This document shows positions 63,235-64,000 of a stretch of 64,000 nucleotides of DNA, piece by piece. Source of the stretch: Luteipulveratus flavus (GTDB lineage: Bacteria > Actinomycetota > Actinomycetes > Actinomycetales > Dermatophilaceae). The position numbers and the translations under genes were made by a program. The notes under the pieces were generated by a model. The model was not told the origin of the DNA. It ran no database searches and was given only the letters and a program-made list of their open reading frames with translations. Positions within the stretch are counted from its first letter, which is position 1. The number at the start of each line of letters is the position of its first letter. The stretch is from contig NZ_JAROAV010000037.1 of assembly GCF_029439465.1 (NCBI RefSeq), forward strand, positions 1 through 64,000, written 5' to 3'.

Positions 63235-63957
63235 ATGACCACCACGACCGACGTGTACGCCGACCGGGTCGCCGCAGGTGACTGGGACGCCGTCCGCGGC
63301 GAGCTGGACGAGTACGGCGGCGCTCTGCTGCCGCAGCTGCTCACCGCAGCCGAGGCGAAGGAGATCCGCGACCTGTACGAGCGGGACGACGCCTTCCGGA
63401 CCACCGTCGACATGGGGCGGCACCGGTTCGGCGAGGGGCAGTACCGCTACTTCCAGGCGCCCTACCCGGAGCCGATCGAGGCGCTCAAGCAGGCGCTCTA
63501 CCCGCGGCTGCTGCCGGTCGCGCGCGACTGGTGGAGCCGGCTCGGCCGGGAGACGCCCTGGCCTGACACGCTCGACGAGTGGCTCGCGATGTGTCACGCC
63601 GCCGGGCAGACGAAGTCGACGGCGATCCTGCTGAAGTACGGCGAGAAGGACTGGAACGCCCTGCACCGCGACCTCTACGGCGACCTGGTCTTCCCGCTGC
63701 AGGTCGTCATCAACCTCAACGAGCCGGGCGTCGACCACACCGGCGGTGAGTTCCTGCTGCTGGAGCAGCGGCCGCGAGCGCAGTCGCGCGGGTCGGCGTA
63801 CCTGCTGCCGCAGGGCCATGGCTACGTGTTCACGACGCGCGACCGACCGGTGCGCTCGGCGCGCGGCTGGTCGGCGGCACCCGTACGGCACGGCGTCTCC
63901 GCCATCCGGTCGGGCGAGCGGTTCACGCTCGCCCTCGTCTTCCACGACGCGGCATGA
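63235..63957 (+). CDS. 2-oxoglutarate/Fe(II)-dependent oxygenase
   Basis: A 240-residue oxygenase of the 2OG-Fe(II) superfamily. The iron-binding His and Asp are probably in ALHRDLYGD, followed by FPLQVVINLNEPGVDHTGGE, and the 2-oxoglutarate-binding Arg in SGERFTLALVFHDA. Some members act on damaged nucleobases, but the target here is unknown. The ATG at 63235 follows AGGGAGCAG. Its stop codon overlaps the start of the next gene (ATGA), indicating a coupled pair. Confidence 0.82.
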   Translation: MTTTTDVYADRVAAGDWDAVRGELDEYGGALLPQLLTAAEAKEIRDLYERDDAFRTTVDMGRHRFGEGQYRYFQAPYPEPIEALKQALYPRLLPVARDWWSRLGRETPWPDTLDEWLAMCHAAGQTKSTAILLKYGEKDWNALHRDLYGDLVFPLQVVINLNEPGVDHTGGEFLLLEQRPRAQSRGSAYLLPQGHGYVFTTRDRPVRSARGWSAAPVRHGVSAIRSGERFTLALVFHDAA

Positions 63958-64000
63958 GCTACACCCTCATCGGCGCCGACGGCCGGCCGTACGCCTCCCC
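63954..64000 (+). CDS. Start of an unidentified gene (cut by the right edge)
   Basis: An ATG at 63954 overlaps the oxygenase stop codon and opens MSYTLIGADGRPYAS before the window ends. The N-terminus resembles proteins with an Ada-type zinc-binding domain that often follow such oxygenases, but 15 residues are too few for a firm call. Confidence 0.4.
   Translation, partial: MSYTLIGADGRPYAS

Overview
The window is chromosomal DNA from a high-GC actinobacterium. The evidence is the mycothiol genes (mshA, mshD, mycothiol-dependent formaldehyde dehydrogenase), CarD, SenX3-RegX3, a GlnR-type regulator, an HbhA-like protein, TreY/TreZ, many GTG starts and strong GC-rich codon use. Gene content fits the Micrococcales or Propionibacteriales but does not settle genus. 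I see no rRNA, clear tRNA, CRISPR array, prophage or transposase gene.

Layout. 1-2.6 kb: divergent malE-type lipoprotein (cut by the left edge) and ABC ATPase around a TTGCAA palindrome. 2.6-5.8 kb: a DUF559 gene between two nested palindromes, a DUF4032 kinase-like gene and a decayed N-acetyltransferase. 5.8-8.2 kb: rlmB-cysS. 8.4-10 kb: secreted phosphoesterase. 10-12.7 kb: leftward operon of mycothiol-dependent formaldehyde dehydrogenase, MBL hydrolase, a small membrane protein ending in an RAPG motif, and YidC. 12.8-15.7 kb: small wHTH protein, then carD, ispD (fused to a P-loop kinase) and ispF. 15.9-22.1 kb: lipoprotein, senX3-regX3, phoU, gpmA, YbjN protein, mshA. 22.1-31.7 kb: methyltransferase, manA, hydrolase, DUF2516, dtd, asparaginase, secreted peptidoglycan-binding/C39 protein, PRC-barrel/DUF2382 protein, hbhA-like gene, XRE regulator, ygfZ. 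31.7-41.4 kb: LCP protein, nitrobindin-like protein, membrane protein, MoaD/ThiS, GlnR, secreted 5'-nucleotidase, mshD, ppk, Nudix-phosphatase. 41.4-45.5 kb: pstSCAB. 45.6-54.5 kb: small genes, then the leftward chain helicase-treY-treZ-orf. 54.5-64 kb: small metabolic and regulatory genes, an ECF sigma factor coupled to ogt, a 2OG-Fe(II) oxygenase and the first codons of another gene.

Two functional themes stand out. Phosphate: SenX3-RegX3, PhoU, PstSCAB, polyphosphate kinase and a secreted 5'-nucleotidase lie within 29 kb; 11-bp GTTCA repeats (PHO-box type) precede pstS and the nucleotidase with the same 27-nt spacing to a candidate -10, and a weaker set precedes phoU. Redox and formaldehyde: mycothiol synthesis (mshA, mshD) and use are both present.

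The most unusual signals are (i) the small membrane ORF upstream of yidC with an arrest-like RAPG C-terminus and a hairpin covering the yidC Shine-Dalgarno, organised like Bacillus mifM-yidC2; (ii) REP-like palindromes inserted in frame inside treY, the helicase gene and probably ispD; and (iii) many genes with a TAnnnT box only 6-7 nt before the start codon, which suggests common leaderless transcription and helped choose starts.
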